Positions 33,719 through 43,997 of a stretch of DNA of 64,000 bases are shown one piece after another. Position numbers and translations under genes: made by a program. The stretch is from positions 124,001 to 188,000 of the forward strand of contig BCHX01000007.1 in NCBI GenBank assembly GCA_001599755.1. The letters run 5' to 3'. The notes beneath the pieces were generated by a model. The model ran no database searches. It was given only the letters and a program-made list of their open reading frames with translations, and had not been told where the DNA came from. Position 1 is the stretch's first letter. The number at the start of each line of letters is the position of its first letter. The DNA comes from Gliomastix tumulicola (taxonomy: Eukaryota > Ascomycota > Sordariomycetes > Hypocreales > Bionectriaceae).

Positions 33719-36187
33719 GATTCCCTTGTTCTCAGTTGATATCCCTTTTTCCCAAGTCCTTCCCTTTCCCAAGACCTTTTCACCACTTCATCGAGGACCA
33801 GACCATGAACGAGAGACGTTGGTTCGAGATGATCGTTCGAGTCACCGAGCCAGCGGTGGGATCGCAGACAGCTCGGAGGAGGGGCGATAGACACGGTGAT
33901 GTGATAGTAACAACCAACAAGGAGGGGAACGACGATAGACGGACGGAGAGACTAACAGGCTACATACATACTTGGTGAGGGAACAGACGAGGGCCCGATT
34001 TTTACATGATGTAATTGGGGAGAGGCCGTCTGACTGGGCCAGAGACCACCTGGATCTGCCACGCCGATTTCATCCCTTCTTCGTTCAAGTTTCAAGGGCC
34101 CGTCCTTGGGCTTCCGTTCGGTCCAGGGATGCTCATTGCTCAACCCCGGCAGGCGGGGCAATACGCACATTATAGCACACGGCAGGCATGGCTCGTGGTG
34201 ATGCAGGCATCCATGATCCATCCATCCATCTATCTATCCATAGAAGCCAGCCAGTTTCCACCCTGGGAACGAGACACTTGACACTACCGTCGTAGCCAGC
34301 GATCCTTCTGCCGGGGCGAGCAGCTCTAGAAGCGGCGGAGAGTCTATTACGTGGGTTTTGCTGCTCCACCGCTGAAGGATCACCGACACACCTGGCCTGA
34401 GCTGAATCTCAGCGTCACTGCCCCTCTGCGGTCGTTCTGTATTATCGTACTCGCAGTTCCAAACACAAATGTACGGATACTCTCGGCCTGCAAATAGCAT
34501 TTCGGCCCTCTTGTTTGGGGCGCACAATCTGGGGGCAGCAGGACCAGACAGCCCGGTAAGACTAGGGATGGAGATGCTGCACAGCATCCGCCCAGGCGCA
34601 GAGAATGAAGGGCTCGTGCACTTGGACGAGACGACGGGTAAGTCGAGCTGGATTGCCCGCCCCCAGCCAGCGCGAGCTCGACCTTCCGTTCGTAGTAAAC
34701 CAGAGTCGGCTGCCTGGAGCAACTGGTGGCCGCTGCGCGACACCAACAAGTCCTTGTGCCGCAGCGATCGGCACTGCACGCACTACGTAGTTATTCTTTC
34801 TTTCGCGGGGGCCGTCCGCTTCTTTTTTTTCCGCACGCCGTCGTTGCTCCGTGCTTTTCTGGCTATGCTGTCACTGATCTACGCTCGTATGCACGGATCG
34901 TTTGTGTTTGCGGCGTCATGTCTCGTGACGCAGAAAACATGAAGAGGGAAACGATTCTCTGCCGTGCTGGTGCATGTCAAACGGGGTTCGTCGCAGCGTT
35001 ACGTTGTTGATGCCCAGCATTTTCTGTTATCAGTACTAATGCTGCAGGGGTAATTTGTAGGAAAGGGGGGGGTTTGGCGAGTCGGCAATTCCGTGCGTGC
35101 CCAGGATTCCTGTGCAGGAAATTCCACGATAGAGTGATGACAGGATTGGCAGAGGAAGACTATTAACTTGGTATGGAAATTGAATCCAGGATATTCGGCT
35201 TCTGGAACGAGGGGATGGAAGACGATGTGCAGCTGAGATACAGGATTGAGCGAAGCTGTGCCTCATGGAGTCCCCGAGACATGGCCGTCCAGCGCATCAG
35301 CCACTAAGACCACCAAAATAGCAGCAAATAGCAGCCACGGACAGCCCATCTTGCCTGTAGAGATTCGGCCTCAATCACATATCGAAGAGATGATGCCATT
35401 CATAAACCCCCCATTGTCTTAATCCGCCTGATATAGACTGTCTGAAATTACTCGTGATCCGAGTGTCCCGCCCTCGTCCACTGCGATTCCCATCTTCACT
35501 GCAACGCTATCATGGGCTCAACGGTCCGGCATGCTGCTCGTGCGAAGCCATGTGGCATTCTTGTTTTTTTTTTCCTTCTTCCCAGCGCAAAACCCAGCTG
35601 TCGAGGATCCAACAGAATCCTTCAGCGTCCAGAGACTCTGAAACGTGTGGCTGCCATTTCCACCAGCCTGGAGAACCACGTGCGGTGGCGTTCCCAGGCC
35701 TGCTGTCAGGGACTCGAGATGCCCGTTGGAATGCGGCTTAGGAGTCACCGGACCCAGATTTCAGGCTCACCGGCCCTGGCCTGCCAGTTTGACGTTATGG
35801 GCTCCAGAGGACTCCAGAGGACTCCAGACCGCGACGGACTTGCCTACGGAGAGAAGCCGGAAGTCCGCTGCTCGAGAGACGGCCATGTCGATGCCTGTCC
35901 TGGGCGATTTCGCTATGAGGACCCCTATCCTTAGGACGGACGGACGCATTTCCCACTTTCCCCTTTGACGTTCCACTGCATCTGGACCGGCGTCCGTCTG
36001 TCAAATTCGAGATGTGACAGACAGACTGACAGGCTGGTGGTGAGTGAGTGTGTGTGTGTGCCTGACTCCACCATCGGAGATAATATCATGGATGGTCTAA
36101 CTGGAAGGAAGCCCGTAGATAACACACTGTACTCTGTAGTCTGTAGCATGCATGAAGATGGGATTGCACTATTGACCAGCTATCGCT
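33719..36187. other. 2.5-kb gene-poor region
   Basis: No convincing gene. It holds a CCAT/CTAT tetranucleotide tract near 34209-34242, an 11-nt repeat (GACTCCAGAG-like, three copies) near 35803-35830 and a TG run near 36046-36060. It forms the left border of the candidate cluster. Confidence 0.5.
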
Positions 36188-37366
36188 CTACGCATACAGC
36201 TCGATGGGTCCGTGGCCCTGCGCCTGGATCGCCTCGACTATAGCCTCACACACGCGCACAGCAGCCAGCCCGGCCTCGCCTGGACACACGGGATCCTCGC
36301 TGCCGGCCACGACCCTGGCAAGGTGCTCTATCTGCCGCTCGTAGGGGTCGCCCTCCTGCAGGCCAATGACCTCGCGCGTCAGGGGCACGCCCCAGCCGAC
36401 CTCCCTGCCCAGCCTGTCGGCCTCATCGCGGCTGTAGCGCCAGACGACGCCGTCCGGGGCGCTCAGCGTCCCGTGGCTGCCGAAGAGGCGGTAGCTGTCG
36501 AGCTCGCCGCCGACGTCCTTGGCCGCCGCGTCGAAGCCGAGGCTCGAGCCGGGCCCGTTGCGCGCGATGCCCGGGTTCTCGCCCGTGGCTGACTCCCAGC
36601 CGTAGGGACTGGGCACGTTGTCGCAGAGCATGAGCGTGCCCACGACGCCGTTCTCGAACTCGAGCATCACGGCCGCGCCCTCCTCGACTAGGTCGCTCGC
36701 CTCGACCAGCGCCTCGCGTCGCCGCACTGTGCTCTTGGCCCAGAGACGGACGATCCTCGAGCCGACGAGGTAGGCGAGGACGTCGACGTCGTGCACGAGG
36801 TTCGTCCACACGGGGCCGCCGCCCTTGCTGCGCGATGCCCGCCACGGCGCCTCGGTGTAGTATCCGTCGGGCTTCTTGCACGTCCAGAGGCTGGAGAGGG
36901 CCGTGATCTGGCCGAGCGCGCCGGACGCGACGACGTCCCTTGCGGCGGCGATGCGCGGGTGGAAGCGGCGGTGGTGGCCGACGGCGATCTTGCAGTTCCT
37001 CTCCCGGGCGAGCGCGAGCAGACCAGCGCCCGAGGCAGAGTCCGTGGAGAAGGGCTTCTCGACAAGGAGGACTTTGGGCGCCGCCTTCTGGAGGACATTC
37101 GTCGCCACCGGGACGTGCAGGGCCGACGGGACGCATATGAGATACAGCTCTGGCTTCCTGCGCTCATCGGCAGATGTGTATGATGCCAGGAGGCTCTCCA
37201 GGGACTCGAAGTGTGCCACTGCCGTCTCCCTGGCGAGGGCCCGGCCCGTCTCAAACGGGTCGACGATGGCCTCGAGAGTGCAGGACGGCGACGCGACGAT
37301 GCATTTCGCGTGGGACTGGGCGATGGTGCCCCCTCCGATGATGACCACGGGGATCTTTGTCTCCAT
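36188..37366 (-). CDS. Gfo/Idh/MocA-family oxidoreductase, 392 aa
   Basis: A single exon from the ATG at 37366. The N-terminal Rossmann domain has VVIIGGGTIAQSHAKCIV. The family signature LLVEKPFSTD contains the EKP motif whose Lys helps position substrate and cofactor. GHHRRFHPRI and WTNLVHDVDVLAYLVG follow; the latter carries the Asp/His typical of the C-terminal alpha/beta domain active site. These NAD(P)-dependent enzymes oxidise or reduce sugars, cyclitols or dihydrodiol-like rings. There is no targeting signal. It is transcribed divergently from the shikimate-dehydrogenase-like gene, across a 449-bp promoter with a repeated CCGG array. This suggests both belong to the same regulon. Confidence 0.88.
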   Translation of the reverse strand: METKIPVVIIGGGTIAQSHAKCIVASPSCTLEAIVDPFETGRALARETAVAHFESLESLLASYTSADERRKPELYLICVPSALHVPVATNVLQKAAPKVLLVEKPFSTDSASGAGLLALARERNCKIAVGHHRRFHPRIAAARDVVASGALGQITALSSLWTCKKPDGYYTEAPWRASRSKGGGPVWTNLVHDVDVLAYLVGSRIVRLWAKSTVRRREALVEASDLVEEGAAVMLEFENGVVGTLMLCDNVPSPYGWESATGENPGIARNGPGSSLGFDAAAKDVGGELDSYRLFGSHGTLSAPDGVVWRYSRDEADRLGREVGWGVPLTREVIGLQEGDPYERQIEHLARVVAGSEDPVCPGEAGLAAVRVCEAIVEAIQAQGHGPIELYA

Positions 37367-37522
37367 GATGGCCTGTCTGTCTTGTGGTTTGCTTTACCGG
37401 GGATATGCACGCACTGGCTGGAGAAACGTTCTCTCCTCCTTCACATGTTCGCGTATAGACCATCCCTGACCTCTATTATATAGCACGTCTCGCGTCGGCA
37501 TACTATTTATCCTACACCATCT

Positions 37523-37640
37523 CCGGCATAGGAGTGTCATTCCCCGGAGTTGGAGCGTCAATCCCCGGGGAATGAAGTGTTCAAACCCGGGGTTGGAACG
37601 TCAATACCTGGCGTTAGAGTGCCAGTGACTCGATACCCGG
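37523..37640. promoter_or_regulatory. Phased CCGG array in a divergent promoter
   Basis: CCGG cores occur at 37523, 37544, 37565 and 37587, with a degenerate CCTGG near 37607 and a further CCGG at 37637. Similar 21-22 bp units starting GAGTGTCAT, GAGCGTCAAT, GAAGTGTTCA, GAACGTCAAT and GAGTGCCAGT begin at 37532, 37553, 37574, 37596 and 37617. The period is about two helical turns, so the cores face one side of the DNA. Inferred to be a regulator-binding array for the two flanking genes. Confidence 0.55.
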
Positions 37641-37815
37641 CGTCTTGATTAACGTGCCGTCGTAGCAGTAAATCCGGGGCAGTTCTTTGCCTCCGCATAT
37701 CCCCCGCTCCTTCACACCTGGAGAAGCGGACGTCACTCGCTTCGAGATCATCCAGTTCGCGGGGAGCAGTTACGATCCGTCTTCATCTGGCACAATCCTC
37801 GTCCTGCGTCTAATA

Positions 37816-38784
37816 ATGTCTATCATCCAAGACTCGTACACCTTCGGGCGCTCGTCCCTGACGGCCGAGTCTCGCCGGAAGCCTCTACGGACGTACCTCG
37901 TCGGCGGCAGCATCTCGGCCTCACGCTCACCCGCCATTCTCTCGGCCCTCTTCACGGGCGGCAGGCTGCCATGGATCTTCAACCTCCTCCAGACGACTGA
38001 CAAGGACAAGTTCCTCGAGATCCTCTACGACGAGAGCACCATCGGCGTGTCCATCACGATGCCGAACAAGATCGCGTTCATGCCCCTGCTCGACGGTCTC
38101 TCGGAACAGGCGCGAGACATCGGGGCCGTCAATACGGCGTTTGTCCGTGTGGACGGTCAAGGGAGACGGAGGTACATCGGCGCCAACACGGACTGCATCG
38201 GGATCCGGAACACCTTGGACTCTGTCCCGGGCGCTGCGTCTGCGGTGCGAGGGAAGCCGGCGCTTGTGATTGGGAGCGGCGGCGCTGCCCGCAGTGCGAT
38301 ATACGCGCTATGGACCTACTTCAGCCCGTCTGAGATCTACGTCGTGAACCGCATCAAGTCGGAGGTTGATGACCTGATCGCCGGCATGAAGCAGACGATT
38401 CCGGGGATCAAGCTCCGTCATATCCAGTCCACCGAGGAGGAAGCTGCTGCCACTGCACCGACAATTGTCGTCGGTACCATCCCTGATTATCCGCCCAAGA
38501 CTGAGGATGAGCTGCTGGTTTGGAAGATGTGCGAGTTGTTCCTGCGGAGAGTGGGAAGGGCCCGGGGCGTGCTGTTAGATATGTGCTACATGCCCGAGCC
38601 GTGGACGAGGCTCTGCAAGCTCGCGTCGGAGAGTGGCTGCAACGTCCTGCTTGGTAGTGAGGTGCTGGTTCGGGTGTGTGCTGCCCAGCACGATCTGTGG
38701 ACAGAGCAGGAGGCTGATCCGACGGCTTTGAAGGACGTACTGTACAAGATGCAGAACGTAGGGTCTCCGAAGGCCAAGATCTAG
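37816..38784 (+). CDS. Shikimate/quinate dehydrogenase-like protein, 322 aa
   Basis: A single exon. The open frame extends upstream only from a TTG, so the ATG at 37816 (MSIIQDSYTF) is used. The substrate domain has SRSPAI at about 36-41 and SITMPNKIAF with the catalytic Lys85. IGANTDCIG supplies the paired Asp126. The NAD(P) domain carries VIGSGGAARSAIYAL at about 151-165. The final helices match the family. Shikimate/quinate dehydrogenases interconvert 3-dehydroshikimate/3-dehydroquinate with shikimate/quinate. In fungi the biosynthetic enzyme is part of the AROM pentafunctional protein, so a free-standing copy is expected to be catabolic. Together with two dehydroshikimate-dehydratase-like genes nearby this points to use of a shikimate-like ring acid. 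Confidence 0.85.
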   Translation: MSIIQDSYTFGRSSLTAESRRKPLRTYLVGGSISASRSPAILSALFTGGRLPWIFNLLQTTDKDKFLEILYDESTIGVSITMPNKIAFMPLLDGLSEQARDIGAVNTAFVRVDGQGRRRYIGANTDCIGIRNTLDSVPGAASAVRGKPALVIGSGGAARSAIYALWTYFSPSEIYVVNRIKSEVDDLIAGMKQTIPGIKLRHIQSTEEEAAATAPTIVVGTIPDYPPKTEDELLVWKMCELFLRRVGRARGVLLDMCYMPEPWTRLCKLASESGCNVLLGSEVLVRVCAAQHDLWTEQEADPTALKDVLYKMQNVGSPKAKI

Positions 38785-38905
38785 TTCAATCGAATGTTGT
38801 CCAATAAATCAAAGTCAGACATGTATCGTCCATGCCACCCTCACGCGTTGACATGCCCTTGACGCGTGGAGAGGAGAATGGAGGATAGTCACCAGGACCT
38901 GCAGA

Positions 38906-38929
38906 CCGGGCGCTATATTTGGGACCCGG
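38906..38929. promoter_or_regulatory. CCGG-N16-CCGG site upstream of OYE gene
   Basis: CCGG at 38906-38909 and 38926-38929 are separated by 16 bases with an AT-rich centre, about 270 bp before the OYE start. A further CCGG follows at 38934. The same spacing recurs at three other cluster promoters. Inferred operator. Confidence 0.5.
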
Positions 38930-39200
38930 ATCACCGGTACCTCGGGAGGCAAAGCTGCAGTTTACATGGAGACCGCGGGTATGTTCAAAGCCGGGACAGG
39001 GCCTGAGAGCCCGCCGCTGGAATCTGGGTCGTATTTGGGGTTGCTGAAGGGGAGCAAGCGTGTTCGGAGCTGGACTTGTAGCTCTCCTGCTGGTGGATAA
39101 AACCTGCCTCCAACACACCGAGTCTCTGCACTCCATGTGAGATTTTGTCATTGACACCTTCTAGATTTCGCTGGCTTAATATTGAAATACACTTAACAAG

Positions 39201-40815
39201 ATGACTCTTCCGAAATCTTCGCAGGCCGCGGTGCTGGGCAAGGTATGCACTCACTGCGATTCTCACTGAGATGTGTATCTCACGGTGATACCAATGCTAA
39301 CAGCCCTCGGCGCAGCCCATCACTCTGCAGCTATCGGGAAAGGTGATTCGCAATCGCATCTATCGCACTCCGCTCAGCGAGTACGCGTCCACCTACGACA
39401 AGAACGACATTGAGAAGACGGGGATACCCGAGGACGAGTACAGGGAGCTGTACCAAGGTAAGATCTGCCTCCAAGCCACCATGAAACCTGATCCTCCTCT
39501 AACAAACTACCTCTACAGAGCTCGCAGACGGCGGCGCCGGCCTCATCTGCTTCGGCAACATCCCCATCGACCGCCACAACCTCGAGAACTACCACAACGC
39601 CGTCCTCGACCCCCGAAACCCGTGGGACCCCGTCGCTGCCTTTGCGCCGGCCATCAAGGCGGCCCGTTCTCGAGGTGCCGTCGTCCTTCCGCAGCTGCAG
39701 TACCCCGGTAGGCAGGTGCCCGAGTTCCTGAACCCGAATCCGAGGTCGGCGTCGGACGTGCAGCTGCAGCCCTGCCTGAACAAGACGTACGGGAAGCCGA
39801 CGGCGCTCACCGTGCAGGAGATTGCAGAGCTCACGGGTCGCTATGTCTGGGCTGCTGAGGTGCTGGCCAAGGCGGGAGCAGATGGCATCATTGTGAGTGC
39901 TGCCACACCACCCAAGATTTCGGTATTGATGAATTGCTGACGGAGAGGCATGCTTTAGCTGCACGCCGCCCATGGATACATCATGAACCAGTTCTTATCA
40001 CCGCTCACGAACCGCCGAACTGACCAGGTGGGATGAACCTCCGAGGTGCTGCAAGAGCATATCTCTAATCTTTAGACTGACCTCCGTTATTTAGTACGGC
40101 GGGAGCCTCGAGAACCGTGCCCGGTTCATCCTGGACATCGTCAAAGCTATCAAGGCGAAACTGCCCTCGGATAAATTCGTCATTGCCGCCAAGCTGAGCT
40201 GCCAGGACTGTATGTCCATCTTCCCCCTTCACTCCTCACCTTCTCCGTCCCATTTTGCTCACATGTGAGGAATGCAGTCATCGAGGGTGGACAGAGCTTC
40301 GCAGAGCAGTGCGTCGTCATCAAGTGGCTTGAGGAGGCTGGCGTCGATTTCTTCGATATTTCAGGCGGGACGTACGAGTCCCCTGCCTGGAGAGGCAATA
40401 TCATGACGGAGCTGGCGGAGAGGCCGTCTCAGAAGCAGAGGGGAAGGTACGCTCTCCCACTCCCAAGTCTATACATTCTAGTACTTCGCCATTTGTTCGC
40501 TTTGCTGACGGGTCTGTTGCATACCTAGCTACTTCATCGAGTGGGCGCAGGAGATGAAGAAAGTTTTGGTACGTTCACCTCGCACCCTTGGTCATATGGA
40601 AATCACAACTCGAGAGCCTCCTACTGACAGACACTCGCTTCTTCTAGTCCCGGGCCGTGATCGGAACCACTGGAGGTTGGCGGGACAGCAGCATTATGGC
40701 CGAGGCCGTCGCCAACGGGGATATCGACATGTGCGGGCTAGGAAGACCACTGAGAGAAGACCCAGAGTTTGTCAACTCTGTGCTGAGTGGGAAGACGTTG
40801 GTGAGCAAGCTGTAA
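39201..40815 (+). CDS. OYE-family NADH:flavin oxidoreductase, 372 aa
   Basis: Eight exons: 39201-39242, 39316-39457, 39519-39892, 39959-40027, 40095-40209, 40278-40446, 40529-40568 and 40648-40815, totalling 373 codons. The barrel carries NRIYRTPLSEY near the start, GGAGLICFGNIPID, LPQLQYPGRQVP, and the family hallmark LHAAHGYIMNQFLSPLTN followed by RRTDQYGGSLENR. FFDISGGTYE and DIDMCGLGRPL (phosphate/FMN binding) follow. The His pair in LHAAHGY would bind the substrate carbonyl. The N-terminal MTLPKSSQAAVLGK leader is weakly basic, but no clear mitochondrial signal is claimed. It would reduce activated C=C bonds or oxidise ring substrates using FMN. It lies in the candidate cluster between the shikimate-dehydrogenase-like gene and the regulator. 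Confidence 0.88.
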
Positions 40816-40893
40816 GCATGGCAGAGTGAACGAGCAGCTCGTGGCATGTCAAGCGACTACACCCAAGGGTCGCGCGCGTGTCAATAGGTATAT

Positions 40894-43524
40894 TCAGTAG
40901 TATACGCCATCAAAGTCGAAAGGCGGTCCTCCCCATTCCCTCATCATGTCCGTGAACGCGTCCTGAAGCGCTCCTGCGCCCCCTGGAGAGAGACCATCGA
41001 ACAGAAACGGATCCGAGTAGCCCGTAGAGAGTTCTGCGACCTGCTGACCATCGTGGAAGCCTACCGTGCCGCCATTCGACGGGCCGGCAAGGTTCTCAGC
41101 ACCGCCATTATTGCTGTTGGGTAGGAAGTTTCCACCAAACTCGGTCACGGATTGCCCTGACGATGCAGCGGTAGCATCGACACCGGCCACAGCTGCCTCG
41201 TTTTTCAGGACTCTCAGTTGCTTCCGCAGCACGATAAACAGATGCTGTCCCAGGAGCGCAGCCACGCCGAACCGGTGTGAAGGCGTAGTGCCAGCTCGCT
41301 CAAGCTGTAGAGCGACCTCGGCAAGCATGGCAAGCAGCTCGACCTGCTGTCCCGGACGATCTCCATACAGCTGTGGGAAGAGCTTCAGTGCAAGGACAGC
41401 CGCGTATGAGCTCATTGCCCAGGTGGGAGCCATGAGGCAGTACATGGGCTCGCCGATCTCCCGCAGATCCCGGATCGTCACTTCGCAGCAGTTGACGGCC
41501 GCCTCGAAGCAGTCGTCTTTGGTGGCGTCTGAGTCCTGTGCGTTGTTGGACGGGTCGTGTAGCGCGAACGAGAGCGTCCAGAGCCTCCCGTGCATATACA
41601 CGTAGTGAAGAAACAGATTCCTCATATGATCAGCCGTCGTCGTCGCAGCCGGCGCCTCCGTTATCCATTCCCGCCGCCAGGGATCCAGCGTCGAGTCAAC
41701 GAGATCTCGCACCCAGTGTCTCGCGTTGTCAGGACGTCCGAATCGCTCCTTGACCTTCTGGTACAGCATCGCGAGGTTCCGACGGAGGATGACGAAGCCG
41801 CTCGTGTATCGGTCCGTCGGATCTGCCAGCGGGTGACGCCACCAGTCCTGCACGCGTCGTGTGAGGTCGTTCTCGGGAAACGGCGTCACTTTGCCGCGGG
41901 CTGCGCTATGGGCGCGCTCCCAGAGCACGATCCGGAACCAGGTACGCTCCCTGTTGCGTACGAGTCTCGCTTCACACGGGTTCCGGAGCAGCTCGTCCTG
42001 GTGGTGCGAAGCCAGGCTGGGGCCTGCATGGCCCGCTGATTGTGCCGAACTGGACGGGCTGGACGGGTCGTCGAGGCCCAAGTCCGATATCATCCCCAGC
42101 AGGTAGTTGGTGTAGATCCACGCGTGTTCCTCCGCGAGCGTGTTGGCGGGTACGGCTGCGAGAAGGGAGATGTAGTAGCCCTGGGCTATCTCGACCGATT
42201 TGTAGCCGCACGAGTGGACGTGCTTCGACAGCTTCTCCCCGTGTAGACGCAGTCGTTTCGCGAGCGGACCGGAGGAGTGATCGAACTGGGCGGTGATGGC
42301 CAGTATCCAGGTGAAGAGGAGGGCGGATCGCGGGCGGACGAAGTCGGGGGTATGCAGCATGGGATCGAGAATGCCGTTGATGGGGTGTAGTCGCTCGAAG
42401 AAACTGGGCAGTAGCACATACAGGTCAGTCGGTGGCTCACAGCATCTTTGGCAAGAGATGGACACGTACATGGGAAACAGGTACCAGACCTCCTCCATGG
42501 ATATCAGGCCAAGATCAACTGGATCAACATCGGGCCCGGTATCGGGGGACTGGTTCTGATCTTTCCTCCTGAAGTAGTTGGCGTAGCGTCCGATCCGCCC
42601 CGGGCGCGTCAGCAGATTATCCAGGGCAGATTCGAGGACGTCCCGGTCCAGCTTGAGGCCGAGAGACACGTAGCCAGGCCGACTCAGCAGGTTGCGAGCC
42701 GTGTGTTCTGCAGGCGGTTGATTGGGCGCGATGGTGTTTGGGGAAATGAAGGACGACGAGGTTGTGGCGGCCTGGTCGAGTGACGAGGGGGCGTTGGCAT
42801 CGCTGGTGAGCGGGCGATGGAGGCTGTGCTGGTCGGATAGAGTGAACAGAGATGGATCGATTTGGAGGTTGCTCTCTGCCTTGTCCTCGCTGTCTTGCGC
42901 CTCCCCGGACGCGTCTCCGAGGAGTCCGAGGGGATTGCTCACCGAGTCGTCCGTTCGGCGCGGGCTTATCTCGGCAACGGGAGGCGGCTGGAGATGGTCG
43001 TACTCTGATCTGCTCAGAACGAGCTCGTGGCTAGGAGGCGACGTGTGTGATGGAGGGGATCCGGCGATGGTCTCGACGGTGATGCTCTGCTGGCGATTGC
43101 GATGTGGTGGTGATTTGGGCGAGGCGCCGAAGTTCAGCAGAATCTCGAGCACATCGTGATCTGTGGGACACGGCGCGCCGCTGCCAGCTCCAATCTGAAT
43201 CTGTTGCTCTTGTTGCTTGCTGGACAGGCGAGACGCCTTGCGCACCTGCGTCTGGATCTGACGGACGGCCTTCTCGACTCCCGAGTATCGGCCAACGGCG
43301 CCTGGTCTCCGGCCCTGAGGCCTCCTCTCGGGGATGTGGCACGGGCGATTGTTTCGTCGGCAGCGGTCGCAAGGCTGTGGCTGCTGTGAGGAGGTCTCGG
43401 GCGGTCGAATGCAGCGCATCTTCTGCCTGCGACAGGCCTCGCAAGCAGCTAGCGGGACAGGGCGGGAGAGACGCTCACGGTCTGTCGACGCAGTCGATTC
43501 CGAGGAGAGCGACGGAGGAGCCAT
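40894..43524 (-). CDS. Zn2Cys6 transcription factor, 854 or 876 aa
   Basis: A frame from the ATG at 43524 with a complete zinc cluster, Cys at 28, 31, 38, 52, 55 and 62 (ACEACRRQKMRC then PCDRC and PC), followed by a basic linker and a coiled-coil-like Gln/Lys segment. The long Ser/Pro-rich region precedes a fungal-specific regulatory middle domain (FERLHPINGILDPML, RSALLFTWILA, HAWIYTNYLLGMISDLGL). A 66-nt stretch at 42404-42469 has a GTACGT donor, a CTGAC branch-like site and a CCCAG acceptor. It is in frame, so the gene reads through with or without splicing. Spliced, the sequence YLFPIFFERLHP fits the family better, giving 854 aa. It is the only regulator in the candidate cluster and is the obvious suspect for the CCGG sites. 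Confidence 0.83.
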   Translation of the reverse strand: MAPPSLSSESTASTDRERLSRPVPLAACEACRRQKMRCIRPPETSSQQPQPCDRCRRNNRPCHIPERRPQGRRPGAVGRYSGVEKAVRQIQTQVRKASRLSSKQQEQQIQIGAGSGAPCPTDHDVLEILLNFGASPKSPPHRNRQQSITVETIAGSPPSHTSPPSHELVLSRSEYDHLQPPPVAEISPRRTDDSVSNPLGLLGDASGEAQDSEDKAESNLQIDPSLFTLSDQHSLHRPLTSDANAPSSLDQAATTSSSFISPNTIAPNQPPAEHTARNLLSRPGYVSLGLKLDRDVLESALDNLLTRPGRIGRYANYFRRKDQNQSPDTGPDVDPVDLGLISMEEVWYLFPMYVSISCQRCCEPPTDLYVLLPSFFERLHPINGILDPMLHTPDFVRPRSALLFTWILAITAQFDHSSGPLAKRLRLHGEKLSKHVHSCGYKSVEIAQGYYISLLAAVPANTLAEEHAWIYTNYLLGMISDLGLDDPSSPSSSAQSAGHAGPSLASHHQDELLRNPCEARLVRNRERTWFRIVLWERAHSAARGKVTPFPENDLTRRVQDWWRHPLADPTDRYTSGFVILRRNLAMLYQKVKERFGRPDNARHWVRDLVDSTLDPWRREWITEAPAATTTADHMRNLFLHYVYMHGRLWTLSFALHDPSNNAQDSDATKDDCFEAAVNCCEVTIRDLREIGEPMYCLMAPTWAMSSYAAVLALKLFPQLYGDRPGQQVELLAMLAEVALQLERAGTTPSHRFGVAALLGQHLFIVLRKQLRVLKNEAAVAGVDATAASSGQSVTEFGGNFLPNSNNGGAENLAGPSNGGTVGFHDGQQVAELSTGYSDPFLFDGLSPGGAGALQDAFTDMMREWGGPPFDFDGVYY

Positions 43525-43997
43525 TGCAGATCAGGTCATGTGTCACGCCGAGCAGTATCATGCCATGCGCAGGTCATACCATGTCGCGTCGTACCATGGC
43601 CACGGAGTCGAGCGGTGGGAACGCAGTGAATGTGCCGGTCGAGAGAGAATCTGCCAAATGAGAGAAGCTGAGATTCCATTGACCAGCAGATCCACTGGTT
43701 TGCGGGGAGAGAAGAACGACGGCGGGGAAGTATTGAGGCCAAGGAACCATGCAGGCATTGCAGGAACACACTGCGGGGGTTGGAAGGGAGACTGAGGGAC
43801 TGGTGGCCGGATGAGTGTTTTCCCTAGGAAGCCGCTAGCCGTGGCTATTGCCAGAGTGCGGAGTGCAGTGCTCCATGTTCTGACTGTAGGGGTTCACTGA
43901 TGTTCAGCGCCTGTTAGGCCCGTGTTCTGCACTATGTCTCTGATAGCCCCGGGTTTTACTACCTGTTCTAGTGAGAACTACAGCGCCTTCAGAAGGC
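43525..43997. other. Intergenic region upstream of the cluster regulator
   Basis: Promoter region of the regulator and 3' flank of the SDR. It has isolated CCGG sequences but no N16 pair. No gene recognised. Confidence 0.5.
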
